This document shows positions 17,444 through 25,264 of a DNA stretch of 64,000 bases, piece by piece. A program made the translations under genes and the position numbers. The notes beneath the pieces were generated by a model. It was not told the DNA's origin, searched no databases, and saw nothing but the letters and a program-made list of their open reading frames with translations. The DNA lies in NCBI RefSeq assembly GCF_001591505.1, contig NZ_BCVA01000017.1:34562-98561 (forward strand), in the 5' to 3' direction. The stretch is from Neobacillus niacini NBRC 15566 (lineage in GTDB: Bacteria; Bacillota; Bacilli; Bacillales; Cytobacillaceae). Numbering within the stretch: the stretch's first letter is position 1; the number at the start of each line of letters is the position of its first letter.

Positions 17444-17482
17444 AAAAAATAGGTTCTATCCAATAGATAGGACCTATTTTTT
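17444..17482. terminator. Bidirectional terminator
   Basis: AAAAAATAGGTTCTATC pairs with GATAGGACCTATTTTTT (one G-T pair). It overlaps the last bases of the converging K+ channel gene. Confidence 0.9.
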
Positions 17483-18542
17483 ATTTGGCGGGCTTGTATT
17501 CTGGATTGATCTTCGTTAGTGTCTCCTTGTCGCATATAACAAATAGCTGGGCATCCTCGGGAATGGGCTCGTCGAGTTTTCGATTAATATGAAGATCTCC
17601 GCGGTCTGCAACGAGTGTTGCGCCTTTATTGAGCAAATCCTTAAAGGCGTCCCGATAGGTTTTCCACTCGTCCTGTTTCGATATTTCATACATAGCTTCC
17701 TCGTATTGACTGCTCATTAACTCAGAATACATATTGGTCACTCCGTGAGAAAACAGCGAGCGAACGGCTGCGTGAGAAATCATTTCCTGTGTCGGTATAA
17801 ATTCATCTACCTTCACCCGTTGGAATAAACGAATATGTTTTTGAAAGATTACTTCGGCCGTTACATGGATGGGTGTATTTAATTTCTCCTCTATTGAGGT
17901 AATGGCTGTAGCAATGAGTAATGTTTTCCCATCAACAAGTAGCGGATCCCTTGTCGCGAAGTTATCTTGCGTAATTTGATCAGCAAATATGATAACACCT
18001 TTAGCTTCCGGTAAGTTTGCTTGGTAAAGTGTTTCTTCATCTGTTGCATCGCCGCGAACATAATACAACTGTTTTTCCACCATTGGTGCATTTTCTAGTT
18101 CATCAATGATGACAATATCAATGGTTTTATCCGATTTTAGAATTTCTTTGATGGCTAACTGTGATTTATCGCTCCATCCAATGAGAATGATATGATTTTT
18201 ACCGGTATATTTCATCTTTCCACCAACTTTAAGTTTATCGAACAGATAGACCACTTTTAACATTTTACCAATAAACACACTGACTAGCCCGATTCCTGTT
18301 ATATACAGAACAATCGTGAATGCTTGACCTAGCTGGGTGACGGGAGCATAGTCACCAAATCCAACTGTAGCAAGTGTAGTTAGAACCCAATAAATAGCGG
18401 TAAGATAGGTGTCAAACGTATCTGGCTCAATATATAAGGCGATATAGGCAGCAAATAATACATATAAAGTGATTAGAGGAAAAAAGATTCTGTTTCGCAG
18501 TTTGGTTAGATAGTATAACAATTTTTTAAAGGGCATTCCCAT
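17481..18542 (-). CDS. yugO: Two-TM potassium channel with RCK domain
   Basis: About 353 residues: a first membrane helix, pore loop with selectivity filter TLATVGFGDYAPVT, second helix, then an RCK/TrkA-N Rossmann domain starting NHIILIGWSDKSQLAIKEIL and a TrkA-C-like end. This is the MthK/YugO plan of ligand-gated K+ channels; B. subtilis YugO acts in biofilm electrical signalling. The start ATG at 18542 follows TAGGAGA by five bases; the upstream in-frame start at 18566 lacks a site. Confidence 0.87.
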   Translation of the reverse strand: MGMPFKKLLYYLTKLRNRIFFPLITLYVLFAAYIALYIEPDTFDTYLTAIYWVLTTLATVGFGDYAPVTQLGQAFTIVLYITGIGLVSVFIGKMLKVVYLFDKLKVGGKMKYTGKNHIILIGWSDKSQLAIKEILKSDKTIDIVIIDELENAPMVEKQLYYVRGDATDEETLYQANLPEAKGVIIFADQITQDNFATRDPLLVDGKTLLIATAITSIEEKLNTPIHVTAEVIFQKHIRLFQRVKVDEFIPTQEMISHAAVRSLFSHGVTNMYSELMSSQYEEAMYEISKQDEWKTYRDAFKDLLNKGATLVADRGDLHINRKLDEPIPEDAQLFVICDKETLTKINPEYKPAK

Positions 18543-18676
18543 AGTATCTCCTAGCTTTCCAATCACTGTTTATACTTATATTCCCAAAAAGGGATAGAAA
18601 ATAACCATGATTGGTTTTATGGTTTAGAAAGCTTATAATGGTATCAATATTATTTGTCCTTGGGAGATGGAAGACG

Positions 18677-19225
18677 TTGTCAAATTCACTAAGAGAAAAA
18701 AACATTGTATTTATTGGTTTCATGGGTGCGGGAAAAACAACCATTGGGAAGCTGGTAGCACAAAAGCTGTATCGAGATTTTATTGATATCGATGAAGAAA
18801 TTGAAAAAGAATACAATATGCCCATTCCGAAGATTTTTGCCGAAATTGGAGAGAAAGCCTTTAGGGAAAAGGAAAAAGAAGTAATTCAGAATCTATGTGA
18901 GTACAAGCTTAAGATTATTTCTGTTGGAGGCGGAGCATTCCTTCAGGAAGAAATCAGACAGGTATGCCTCTCTTCGAGTATTGTATTTTATTTAGATATC
19001 ACTTGGGATGCATGGAAAAATCGTTTAAGTTCGATTATTGACAGCCGTCCTGTCCTGCAGGGTAAAACAATGGAAGAAATAGAAGAGTTATTTTATAAAA
19101 GAAAAGAGATTTATAAAAATAATTATCACTCAATCATTGAAATAAGCGACCAAAATGTAGATGAATTAGCTGAGAGCATTGTAAAAACCCTGAAATTATC
19201 TTGGGAATTACACGAAACTAAGTAA
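18677..19225 (+). CDS. aroK: Shikimate kinase
   Basis: 182 residues. The P-loop is GFMGAGKTTIGK, followed by the shikimate-binding DFIDIDEEIE motif, AFREKEKEVI and ISVGGGAFL (the GGG loop), and LID arginines near SRPVLQG. It phosphorylates shikimate at O3. The start TTG at 18677 fits GGGAGATGGAAG upstream; the longer frame from 18611 would add a hydrophobic tail foreign to the family. aroD follows after 22 bases, so the two shikimate-pathway genes form an operon. Confidence 0.9.
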   Translation: MSNSLREKNIVFIGFMGAGKTTIGKLVAQKLYRDFIDIDEEIEKEYNMPIPKIFAEIGEKAFREKEKEVIQNLCEYKLKIISVGGGAFLQEEIRQVCLSSSIVFYLDITWDAWKNRLSSIIDSRPVLQGKTMEEIEELFYKRKEIYKNNYHSIIEISDQNVDELAESIVKTLKLSWELHETK

Positions 19226-19247
19226 AAGGTCAAGGGGAGTGGAGAAG

Positions 19248-20012
19248 ATGAAAAGAAGTGTCACCGTAAAGGGGATAACGATTGGGGAAGGGGCACCGAA
19301 AATCTGCGTCCCGATGGTTGGGGAGACTGTTTCAGAATTAGTAGAAGAAGCCTCGTTTCTTAAAACAGTTGACTTAGATGTTGTGGAGTGGCGTGTTGAT
19401 TTTTTTGAGCATGTGGAGGATTTAGAGAAAGTAAAAGAGGCATTAAATTCCATACGATCCATCTTACATAATACTCCGCTTATATTTACATTCCGAAGTG
19501 CAAAAGAAGGCGGAGAAAAGGAAGTTAGCGCAGCATATTATTTTGAATTAAATAGGGCGATCGCTGAGAGTGGTCAGATAGACATCGTTGATGTTGAACT
19601 ATTTAATGAGGAAGAAGAAATCGTAAAGCTTATTTCTGAAGCCCATGCCAGCAATGTGTATGTTATCATTTCGAATCATGATTTTAACAAAACGCCAGCA
19701 AAGGAAGAGATCGTCTCCCGTTTATGCAAGGCGCAGGAGTTAGGCGGAGATTTACCGAAGATAGCTGTTATGCCTCGGAACGCTGCAGATGTGTTGACCT
19801 TATTGGACGCAACCAACACAATGCATGAGCAATATGCGGATAGACCGATTATTACAATGTCTATGGCAGGTAGAGGAGTAATCAGCCGAATAGCTGGTGA
19901 AATATTTGGTTCTGCCTTAACTTTTGGCGTGGCCAAGAAGGCTTCCGCTCCTGGTCAGGTGCCTGTCACCGAATTAAGGAGCATTTTATCATTAATTAAT
20001 AGTAACTTATAG
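19248..20012 (+). CDS. aroD: Type I 3-dehydroquinate dehydratase
   Basis: About 254 residues, a Schiff-base TIM barrel. The sequence has VEWRVDFFE (Glu/Arg substrate contacts), the YVIISNHDFNKTP histidine motif, LPKIAVMP with the Schiff-base lysine and SMAGRGVISRI toward the end. It converts 3-dehydroquinate to 3-dehydroshikimate. ATG 19248 is the likely start; GTG 19239 is in frame. A 13-base piece of the C-terminal coding sequence (19958-19970) is identical to a module of the dispersed repeat described elsewhere here. Confidence 0.92.
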   Translation: MKRSVTVKGITIGEGAPKICVPMVGETVSELVEEASFLKTVDLDVVEWRVDFFEHVEDLEKVKEALNSIRSILHNTPLIFTFRSAKEGGEKEVSAAYYFELNRAIAESGQIDIVDVELFNEEEEIVKLISEAHASNVYVIISNHDFNKTPAKEEIVSRLCKAQELGGDLPKIAVMPRNAADVLTLLDATNTMHEQYADRPIITMSMAGRGVISRIAGEIFGSALTFGVAKKASAPGQVPVTELRSILSLINSNL

Positions 20013-20069
20013 TCGCTTACTTTTTATAAATGAGAAATACCTTGTTCCTAAAGGTAATTTCCTATTTTT

Positions 20070-20111
20070 ACAGACAGTAATGAGTAATCCTCATTGCTGT
20101 CTGTTTTTTTT
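20070..20111 (+). terminator. Terminator after aroD
   Basis: ACAGACAGTAATGAG pairs with CTCATTGCTGTCTGT (one G-T pair), followed by eight T. Confidence 0.9.
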
Positions 20112-20270
20112 GCGTGAATTTTTAATGCTTGGGTTGCTTCATTAAAGACAGTTGTCCATAGATTCTAGTGGATTTATTAAGGAAAAGGGTACAAACCCAA
20201 TGCCTCTAATAGTGAGGATACATATAAATAAAGTACAGTCTGACAATAGAGATAGATGGAAGGGGGGGAC

Positions 20271-20300
20271 ATGAGCGGACTTGGGCCTATAAGGAGGTAG
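20271..20300 (+). CDS. Candidate nine-codon leader peptide before the ArsB-like gene
   Basis: ATG at 20271 opens a nine-codon frame, MSGLGPIRR, closed by TAG 20298. It has a strong ribosome site (GGAAGGGGGGG) upstream. The two rare AGG arginine codons and the stop overlap the AAGGAGG ribosome site of the following gene. GAGGT (20294-20298) can pair with ACCTC (20305-20309), hiding that site. Ribosome position on this small frame could therefore control the transporter. No protein family can be claimed for nine residues. Confidence 0.4.
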   Translation: MSGLGPIRR

Positions 20301-20309
20301 GTTCACCTC

Positions 20310-21710
20310 ATGATACATCATGAAAAACTAACTAGATTGGAAGGGGAAAAAATGATTCTACCGATGGTTTGGATGACCATTTTCGCTTTTGTAGCAACAC
20401 TCATCTTTATTCTGTGGCGGCCTGGAGGAATGAACGAAGCTATTCCTGCCACTATAGGTGCGATTTTAGTATTGATCAGTGGAAGTGTTTCTTTAACAGA
20501 CCTTGGCATTATTACGGAGACGATCTCGGGTGCAGCCATCACCATTATGGCAACAATTGTAATGGCTATTGTTTTGGAAAGTTTTGGATTTTTCAATTGG
20601 GTAGCAGAGAAGCTCGCTGCTAAAGCAAATGGGTCAGGTATACGTTTATTCTGGTATGTTAACCTCCTATGCTTTCTTATGACGCTTTTCTTCAATAATG
20701 ATGGAAGTATTTTAATCACAACACCTATTCTTGTCATGTTACTAAACAATATGGGGTTAAAAAATCATCAAAAGATACCCTATTTATTATCTGGAGGGTT
20801 AATTGCTACAGCCTCGAGTGCTCCCATTGGTGTAAGCAATATTGTCAACCTTATTGCCTTAAAAATAGTAGATATGGATTTGTATTTGCATACGGCGATG
20901 ATGTTTTTACCTGCAACGCTCGGTCTTTTGTTACTTGTTTGGCTTCTGTTTCTTCGCTTTAAAAAGGTTCTACCACAAACTGTTCCTGTTAAAGTAACCG
21001 GCTTGACGAGAAGCTCATATCATCCACTTAAACCTGGTCCCACATATGCCTCTGAAAAAGATCGTTCCCGGTTTATGCGAAATGTCCTCCTATTTGTATT
21101 TGCAGTACGTCTCAGTCTATTCGCCGCATCATACTTTGCCATACCTGTATCGGTAATGGCCGTTATAGGGTCACTTGTCCTTTTAGGATGGAGATGGGCT
21201 TATTTAAAAGTATCACCAGTCGATATGCTGAAAAAAACCCCTTGGTTTATTCTTGTTTTCGCCTTTAGTATGTATGTCATTATTTACGGCCTGCATAATA
21301 TTGGGTTGACCGATTTGCTTATTGATTATATGCGTCCAATGGTATCAGGAAGCCTGCTACATGCAAGCGTAATGATGGGAACGTTATTAACGGTTCTCTC
21401 AAACATCTTTAATAATCATCCGGCACTCATGGTCGGAACGCTTACGTTAATGAATATGGACCTTAGCCCGCTAGCCTTAAAAGTCTCCTATTTAGCCAAT
21501 GTGATAGGAAGTGATATGGGCTCATTATTACTCCCGATGGGGACACTTGCAACGTTGATGTGGATGCACATCGTTAGAAAAGGAAAAGTCATGATTACAT
21601 GGTGGGAATATGTAAAAATCACATTTGTAGTCATTCCCCCAGCGACATTGTTTACATTAGTTGTCTTATATTATTGGGTTTCATGGTTATTTGGCGGAGC
21701 ACTTCAGTAA
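20310..21710 (+). CDS. ArsB/NhaD-superfamily ion transporter
   Basis: Up to 466 residues with about 11-12 membrane helices. FFNNDGSILITTPILVM and NHPALMVGTLTL resemble the paired substrate-site helices of ArsB-type pumps, and GSDMGSLLLPMGTLATLMW is typical near the C-terminus. Candidate substrates are arsenite/antimonite or Na+; the absence of arsR/arsC nearby weakens an arsenic role. Two starts are possible: ATG 20310 behind AAGGAGG, or ATG 20352 behind GGAAGGGGAAA, the latter giving the more usual hydrophobic N-terminus. A leader peptide and site-hiding hairpin precede the first. Confidence 0.8.
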   Translation: MIHHEKLTRLEGEKMILPMVWMTIFAFVATLIFILWRPGGMNEAIPATIGAILVLISGSVSLTDLGIITETISGAAITIMATIVMAIVLESFGFFNWVAEKLAAKANGSGIRLFWYVNLLCFLMTLFFNNDGSILITTPILVMLLNNMGLKNHQKIPYLLSGGLIATASSAPIGVSNIVNLIALKIVDMDLYLHTAMMFLPATLGLLLLVWLLFLRFKKVLPQTVPVKVTGLTRSSYHPLKPGPTYASEKDRSRFMRNVLLFVFAVRLSLFAASYFAIPVSVMAVIGSLVLLGWRWAYLKVSPVDMLKKTPWFILVFAFSMYVIIYGLHNIGLTDLLIDYMRPMVSGSLLHASVMMGTLLTVLSNIFNNHPALMVGTLTLMNMDLSPLALKVSYLANVIGSDMGSLLLPMGTLATLMWMHIVRKGKVMITWWEYVKITFVVIPPATLFTLVVLYYWVSWLFGGALQ

Positions 21711-21740
21711 TGAGAAGATATCAACAAAGGAGAATTTTAA

Positions 21741-22418
21741 ATGACGGTATTTAAAGATTTAATCGGCAAAATTATTGATATAGAGATTTCTGGGAAGAAT
21801 TTTTACTCTGGTATACTAGTAGATTGTGGGTTAGATATTCTTGTTTTATATATGGGGAGGAGTCAAAGGTTCTATTATATTCCGACCGTTCATATTCAGC
21901 GGGTGAAAGAAGCAAAAACGGATCCGTATTCAGACGTGTATGAACTTCCTGAAGAAAAGCCGATTGAACCGGATTCTTCTGCTATATCATTTCGTGGAAT
22001 ATTGACAAATGCCAAGGGAAGATTTGTAGAGGTATATGTTACAGGTAATAAATCTATTCATGGCTATTTGACGAGTATCATGAATAATCACTTTGTGTTT
22101 TATTCACCCATTTACAAAACCGTGTTCATCTCTATGGATCATGTTAAATGGCTAATTCCTTATCCGGAGCATAGTGCGCCCTACTCTATCAATAATCAGA
22201 CACTCCCTGCCTCTCCTGCATCCATTCCATTAGCGAGAAGCTTTGAAGATCAATGCAAAAAATTAGAAAATCAGCTTGTGGTTATTGATGGTGGAGATAG
22301 CGGTGAAAAAATTGGCTTACTTCAGAAAGTCTCGAATAACCAATTAACACTGATTACAGCTGAAAGGGATATCGTGTACCGCAATTTAGAGCATGTGAAA
22401 ACCATTCATTTTGCATGA
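21741..22418 (+). CDS. LSm-like/DUF2642-like repeat protein
   Basis: 225 residues with three related beta-rich segments, each of the form FxxxIGKxIxIEISGKNFYSGILVDCGLDILVLY, then NAKGRFVEVYVTGNKSIHGYL, then LENQLVVIDGGDSGEKIGLL. Each ends in a short HVxxI/HVKWL strand. The pattern looks like DUF2642, small beta-barrel domains of bacilli sometimes linked to spores. There is no signal peptide or membrane segment. It follows the transporter gene by 30 bases behind AAAGGAG and may be co-transcribed. Function unknown. Confidence 0.6.
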   Translation: MTVFKDLIGKIIDIEISGKNFYSGILVDCGLDILVLYMGRSQRFYYIPTVHIQRVKEAKTDPYSDVYELPEEKPIEPDSSAISFRGILTNAKGRFVEVYVTGNKSIHGYLTSIMNNHFVFYSPIYKTVFISMDHVKWLIPYPEHSAPYSINNQTLPASPASIPLARSFEDQCKKLENQLVVIDGGDSGEKIGLLQKVSNNQLTLITAERDIVYRNLEHVKTIHFA

Positions 22419-22452
22419 GGTGTTGGATTTTAATAGTAAAGGAGCAGATCCA

Positions 22453-22476
22453 ATGAAAAAAAACACAAAAAAATAA
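22453..22476 (+). CDS. Possible seven-codon micro-ORF
   Basis: ATG 22453 opens MKKNTKK and stops at TAA 22474. It has a perfect-looking ribosome site (AAAGGAG at 22438-22444, eight-base spacing). The stop codon lies in the left arm of a long hairpin. It may be a real micropeptide or leader, or a remnant of a longer gene; there is no coding-statistics support at this length. Confidence 0.25.
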   Translation: MKKNTKK

Positions 22477-22510
22477 TCCAAGCTTGTTGGGCCGACAAGA
22501 ATGGATTATT
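22472..22510 (+). other. Long interrupted hairpin
   Basis: AATAATCCA pairs with TGGATTATT, and inside it CTTGT pairs with ACAAG around TGGGCCG. There is no T-run, so it is not an obvious terminator. It sits between the DUF2642-like gene and the terminator at 22535. Confidence 0.5.
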
Positions 22511-22534
22511 CTTCGCTTCAGTGTGATAAAGTTG

Positions 22535-22568
22535 AACCGTGGTAATAGGTGGTCCACGGTTTTTTTTT
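22535..22568 (+). terminator. Terminator before the aldo/keto reductase gene
   Basis: AACCGTGG and CCACGGTT pair and are followed by eight T. Confidence 0.85.
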
Positions 22569-22653
22569 GTTATACTTATTTAGTAATAAATTATGAAATG
22601 GTCGTTTATTTGGTTCAGGTTCAAAGATAAAAATGTTGTTAAGGGGGATTGTA

Positions 22654-23529
22654 ATGAAATATCGGCGCTTAGGGATAACAAATGAAAAGATACCTCTCAT
22701 AGGGCAGGGGACTTGGACCTACGGAGAAAATAAAAGTGAAGCGTTAGAAGAAATAAAAGCTTTACGTTTTGGAATCGAAAACGGACTTACGTTAATAGAT
22801 ACAGCTGAGGAATATGCGAAAGGCGGGGCAGAACGCATAGTATCAGAGGCCATTAAGGATTGCCGCGGGGATATCTTTTTGACAACAAAGGTCTCGGCAA
22901 AAAACTGTTCATATAAGAGTGTGATCGAAGCGGCAGAACGAAGTTTGGAGAGGTTAAACACCACATATATTGATCTCTATTTGCAACATTGGCCGAGTAA
23001 GGAACACCCCCTAGAAGAAACGATGCAAGCGATGGAGTATTTAGTTGATAAAGGTTTAGTTAAATATATAGGAGTTAGTAATTTCACACAGCAGTTGATG
23101 GATGACGCACAGGCTGTTTTAGGCAGTCATGTTATTATGTGTAATCAGGTGGGGTATCATTTGAATGATCGAAGGGTGGAGAATGATATAATACCATACT
23201 GTCAGAAGAATGAGGTGACGGTTATGGGCTACTCACCATTTGGTTATGCCCCACAGTTTTTTGGCGGAGTTGGTTTCCCAGAACAGGGTACGATGGAACG
23301 TCAGATATTGGATAAGATTGGCAGAAAATATGGCGCAACAGCTTACCAAGTCGCATTGAATTGGATTCTTAGGCATGAGAAACTCATTACAATTCCGAAA
23401 GCGAAAACCATTACACATATTAAGAGTAATCTTAAAGCATTAGAACTGACATTATCGGATGAAGATTTACAATTAATTGATACATACTTTCCCAAAACCA
23501 ATGAGGGTATGAGTTTAGTAAAATATTAG
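22654..23529 (+). CDS. Aldo/keto reductase
   Basis: About 291 residues with the AKR TIM-barrel motifs: GTWTYG near the N-terminus, LIDTAEEYAKGGAE (catalytic Asp and Tyr), FLTTKV (catalytic Lys), YIDLYLQHWP (catalytic His), IGVSNFT and IPKAKTITHIKSN (NADPH-binding end). It reduces carbonyls with NADPH; the physiological substrate is unknown. ATG 22654 is selected because AAGGGGG lies about seven bases before it; the frame from 22633 starts upstream of that site. The gene has its own terminator upstream and appears monocistronic. Confidence 0.92.
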   Translation: MKYRRLGITNEKIPLIGQGTWTYGENKSEALEEIKALRFGIENGLTLIDTAEEYAKGGAERIVSEAIKDCRGDIFLTTKVSAKNCSYKSVIEAAERSLERLNTTYIDLYLQHWPSKEHPLEETMQAMEYLVDKGLVKYIGVSNFTQQLMDDAQAVLGSHVIMCNQVGYHLNDRRVENDIIPYCQKNEVTVMGYSPFGYAPQFFGGVGFPEQGTMERQILDKIGRKYGATAYQVALNWILRHEKLITIPKAKTITHIKSNLKALELTLSDEDLQLIDTYFPKTNEGMSLVKY

Positions 23530-23568
23530 CCAGTGCGGCGGAACGCTTATAAAATTCAATTTCCGCCG

Positions 23569-23645
23569 ATATATCTAAATAAACGCCTATAATTCATTTA
23601 ACGCTGATATCTTTGAAATAAAGCTGATATCCCTGATACAGAGCA
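23569..23645. repeat. Degenerate ~20-bp spacer repeats
   Basis: Four imperfect units of about 19-21 bases begin CGCCGATATATC, CGCCTATAATTC, CGCTGATATCTT and AGCTGATATCCC. They fill the gap between two same-strand genes and have no coding potential. Confidence 0.45.
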
Positions 23646-23685
23646 TAATCTCGATTTAATATCTTGTAACAAAGGAGGGAAAAGC

Positions 23686-24141
23686 TTGCCCTATAAACTT
23701 TGGATTGCGGTAAATAGTATTTTGATTGACGTTTCGTTTATTTATATCTGGTTTTTCCTTCCGACTGACAGCAGTTTAGTCATTTTGGCTCGGCTGCTGG
23801 CACAAATAGCCATGGTCCTCTTTTTGATTAATATCAATATGTATTTGATATTTTGGGTTATTCGCAAAACCTCAATAAGACAGGTTAAGATACGTCTTGC
23901 AAAATTCTCAAGAGTTATGATGAAGTGGCATATTTCAATTGCAGTAACAGCTACAACCATTATTGTTGGTCATGCCGCTATCAATTTATATAAAATTGCT
24001 CCAGTTGTTGTCTTTGATAACATAAAAACATCAGCGGCTATCTGGCTATATCCTTTCTGTTCCATACTTTGGCTGCAGGGTATTTACGTCATAAAAAGTC
24101 TTCCGGATTTAGACGGAAATTTCATCTCACAACAGCCATGA
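23686..24141 (+). CDS. Four-helix membrane protein of unknown function
   Basis: 151 residues, mostly hydrophobic, with about four membrane segments. Two membrane histidines (in MKWHISIAV and VGHAAINLY) are spaced roughly one helix apart, loosely recalling heme-binding ferric-reductase or cytochrome b561-like proteins; this is weak. The start is TTG 23686 after AAAGGAGGGAAA. It lies 44-58 bases before a DUF418 gene and could be co-transcribed. I do not recognise the family. Confidence 0.65.
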   Translation: MPYKLWIAVNSILIDVSFIYIWFFLPTDSSLVILARLLAQIAMVLFLININMYLIFWVIRKTSIRQVKIRLAKFSRVMMKWHISIAVTATTIIVGHAAINLYKIAPVVVFDNIKTSAAIWLYPFCSILWLQGIYVIKSLPDLDGNFISQQP

Positions 24142-24199
24142 TCTTTTTTCTACTCTTTCTTGTACATCTGTTCATTCCGATCTAATGGAGGTGAGTTTA

Positions 24200-25225
24200 T
24201 TGAAGCCGACGGAGAGTACTAAACGAATAGAAAGCCTCGATTATTTACGAGGATTTGCACTGCTGGGAATTATTCTAGTTAATATTCTGCCGCTGTTGGC
24301 TGTGAAAGTGCCTGAGCAAGGCACAGCGGATGCCTACTATCAAAGGTTTCTCTTTTTATTTGTAGAGGGAAGGTTTTATACGCTTTTTTCTTTTTTGTTC
24401 GGTGTAGGCTTTTATCTATTTATCTCAAGAGCGAATGCAAAGGGGAAAAACGGCTACGTTTTGTTTTTGCGAAGGGTGACAGCATTATTTATATTAGGCT
24501 GGTTCCATGTTAAATTCCATCCTGGAGAGGCATTAACTGTTTATGCCGTGACTGGACTGCTTTTACTTCCATTTTACAAAGTGAAAAAGGAAATTAACCT
24601 TGCCATTGGATTAATCCTGCTAATCGCGATAAGTGTCATGGCCTTCAAGCTGTTTATGGTTGTACCGCTGATGCTGCTGGGGATTACTGCTGGTCAATAT
24701 CATCTCTTTGAAGGTGTGGCGGGGAAGATAAAAAGAGCTGTGATCTTTACTGCTCTTCTGCTAGTAGTAAGTGCAGCGGGACTTATTTTTCAATATCAAC
24801 ATGTACCAGCTGCACCATTTGGTTTTTATACCGGAGTTGACGAGGCTACTTATCAATTTTTAAGTATAGGAATTATGATTGGACCAATTGTTTCCGCTTT
24901 ATATGTTGGGGTGCTAATTCTGCTTCTTCAATTTCAGTCTGTTCAAAAGCTGTTGTCCCCTTTGAAGAGCTATGGGCGTATGGCGCTGACTAACTATATT
25001 TTTCAAACTGTCTTTATCTATTTAGCTGGATATCTATTCAACTGGTTTGATACATTAACCTACCTCCAATCTCTACTTGTTTGTCTAACGATTTACGTTA
25101 TCCAGCTTATCTTTAGTGTAGTCTGGCTTCGTTTTTTTCAATTTGGACCACTGGAGTGGCTATGGCGTGTTGTTACGTACTTAGAGGTGCCGCCAATGAG
25201 GAATCGTTTTAAAGCAGTAAATTAA
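24200..25225 (+). CDS. DUF418-family membrane protein (YeiB/YxaH-like)
   Basis: About 341 residues. The N-terminal RIESLDYLRGFALLGIILVNI motif and C-terminal SYGRMALTNYIFQT block with a 10-helix layout are diagnostic of the DUF418/heparan-alpha-glucosaminide acyltransferase-like superfamily. The role is unknown, with acyl transfer at the membrane suspected for the superfamily. The start TTG 24200 follows GGAGGTGAG by about six bases; ATG 24185 overlaps that site. A strong terminator follows. Confidence 0.87.
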   Translation: MKPTESTKRIESLDYLRGFALLGIILVNILPLLAVKVPEQGTADAYYQRFLFLFVEGRFYTLFSFLFGVGFYLFISRANAKGKNGYVLFLRRVTALFILGWFHVKFHPGEALTVYAVTGLLLLPFYKVKKEINLAIGLILLIAISVMAFKLFMVVPLMLLGITAGQYHLFEGVAGKIKRAVIFTALLLVVSAAGLIFQYQHVPAAPFGFYTGVDEATYQFLSIGIMIGPIVSALYVGVLILLLQFQSVQKLLSPLKSYGRMALTNYIFQTVFIYLAGYLFNWFDTLTYLQSLLVCLTIYVIQLIFSVVWLRFFQFGPLEWLWRVVTYLEVPPMRNRFKAVN

Positions 25226-25229
25226 AAAG

Positions 25230-25262
25230 AAAGGACCTGCATGCGATTCATGCAGGTCCTTT
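25230..25262. terminator. Bidirectional terminator
   Basis: AAAGGACCTGCATG and CATGCAGGTCCTTT pair perfectly around CGATT, between two converging genes. Confidence 0.85.
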
Positions 25263-25264
25263 AC

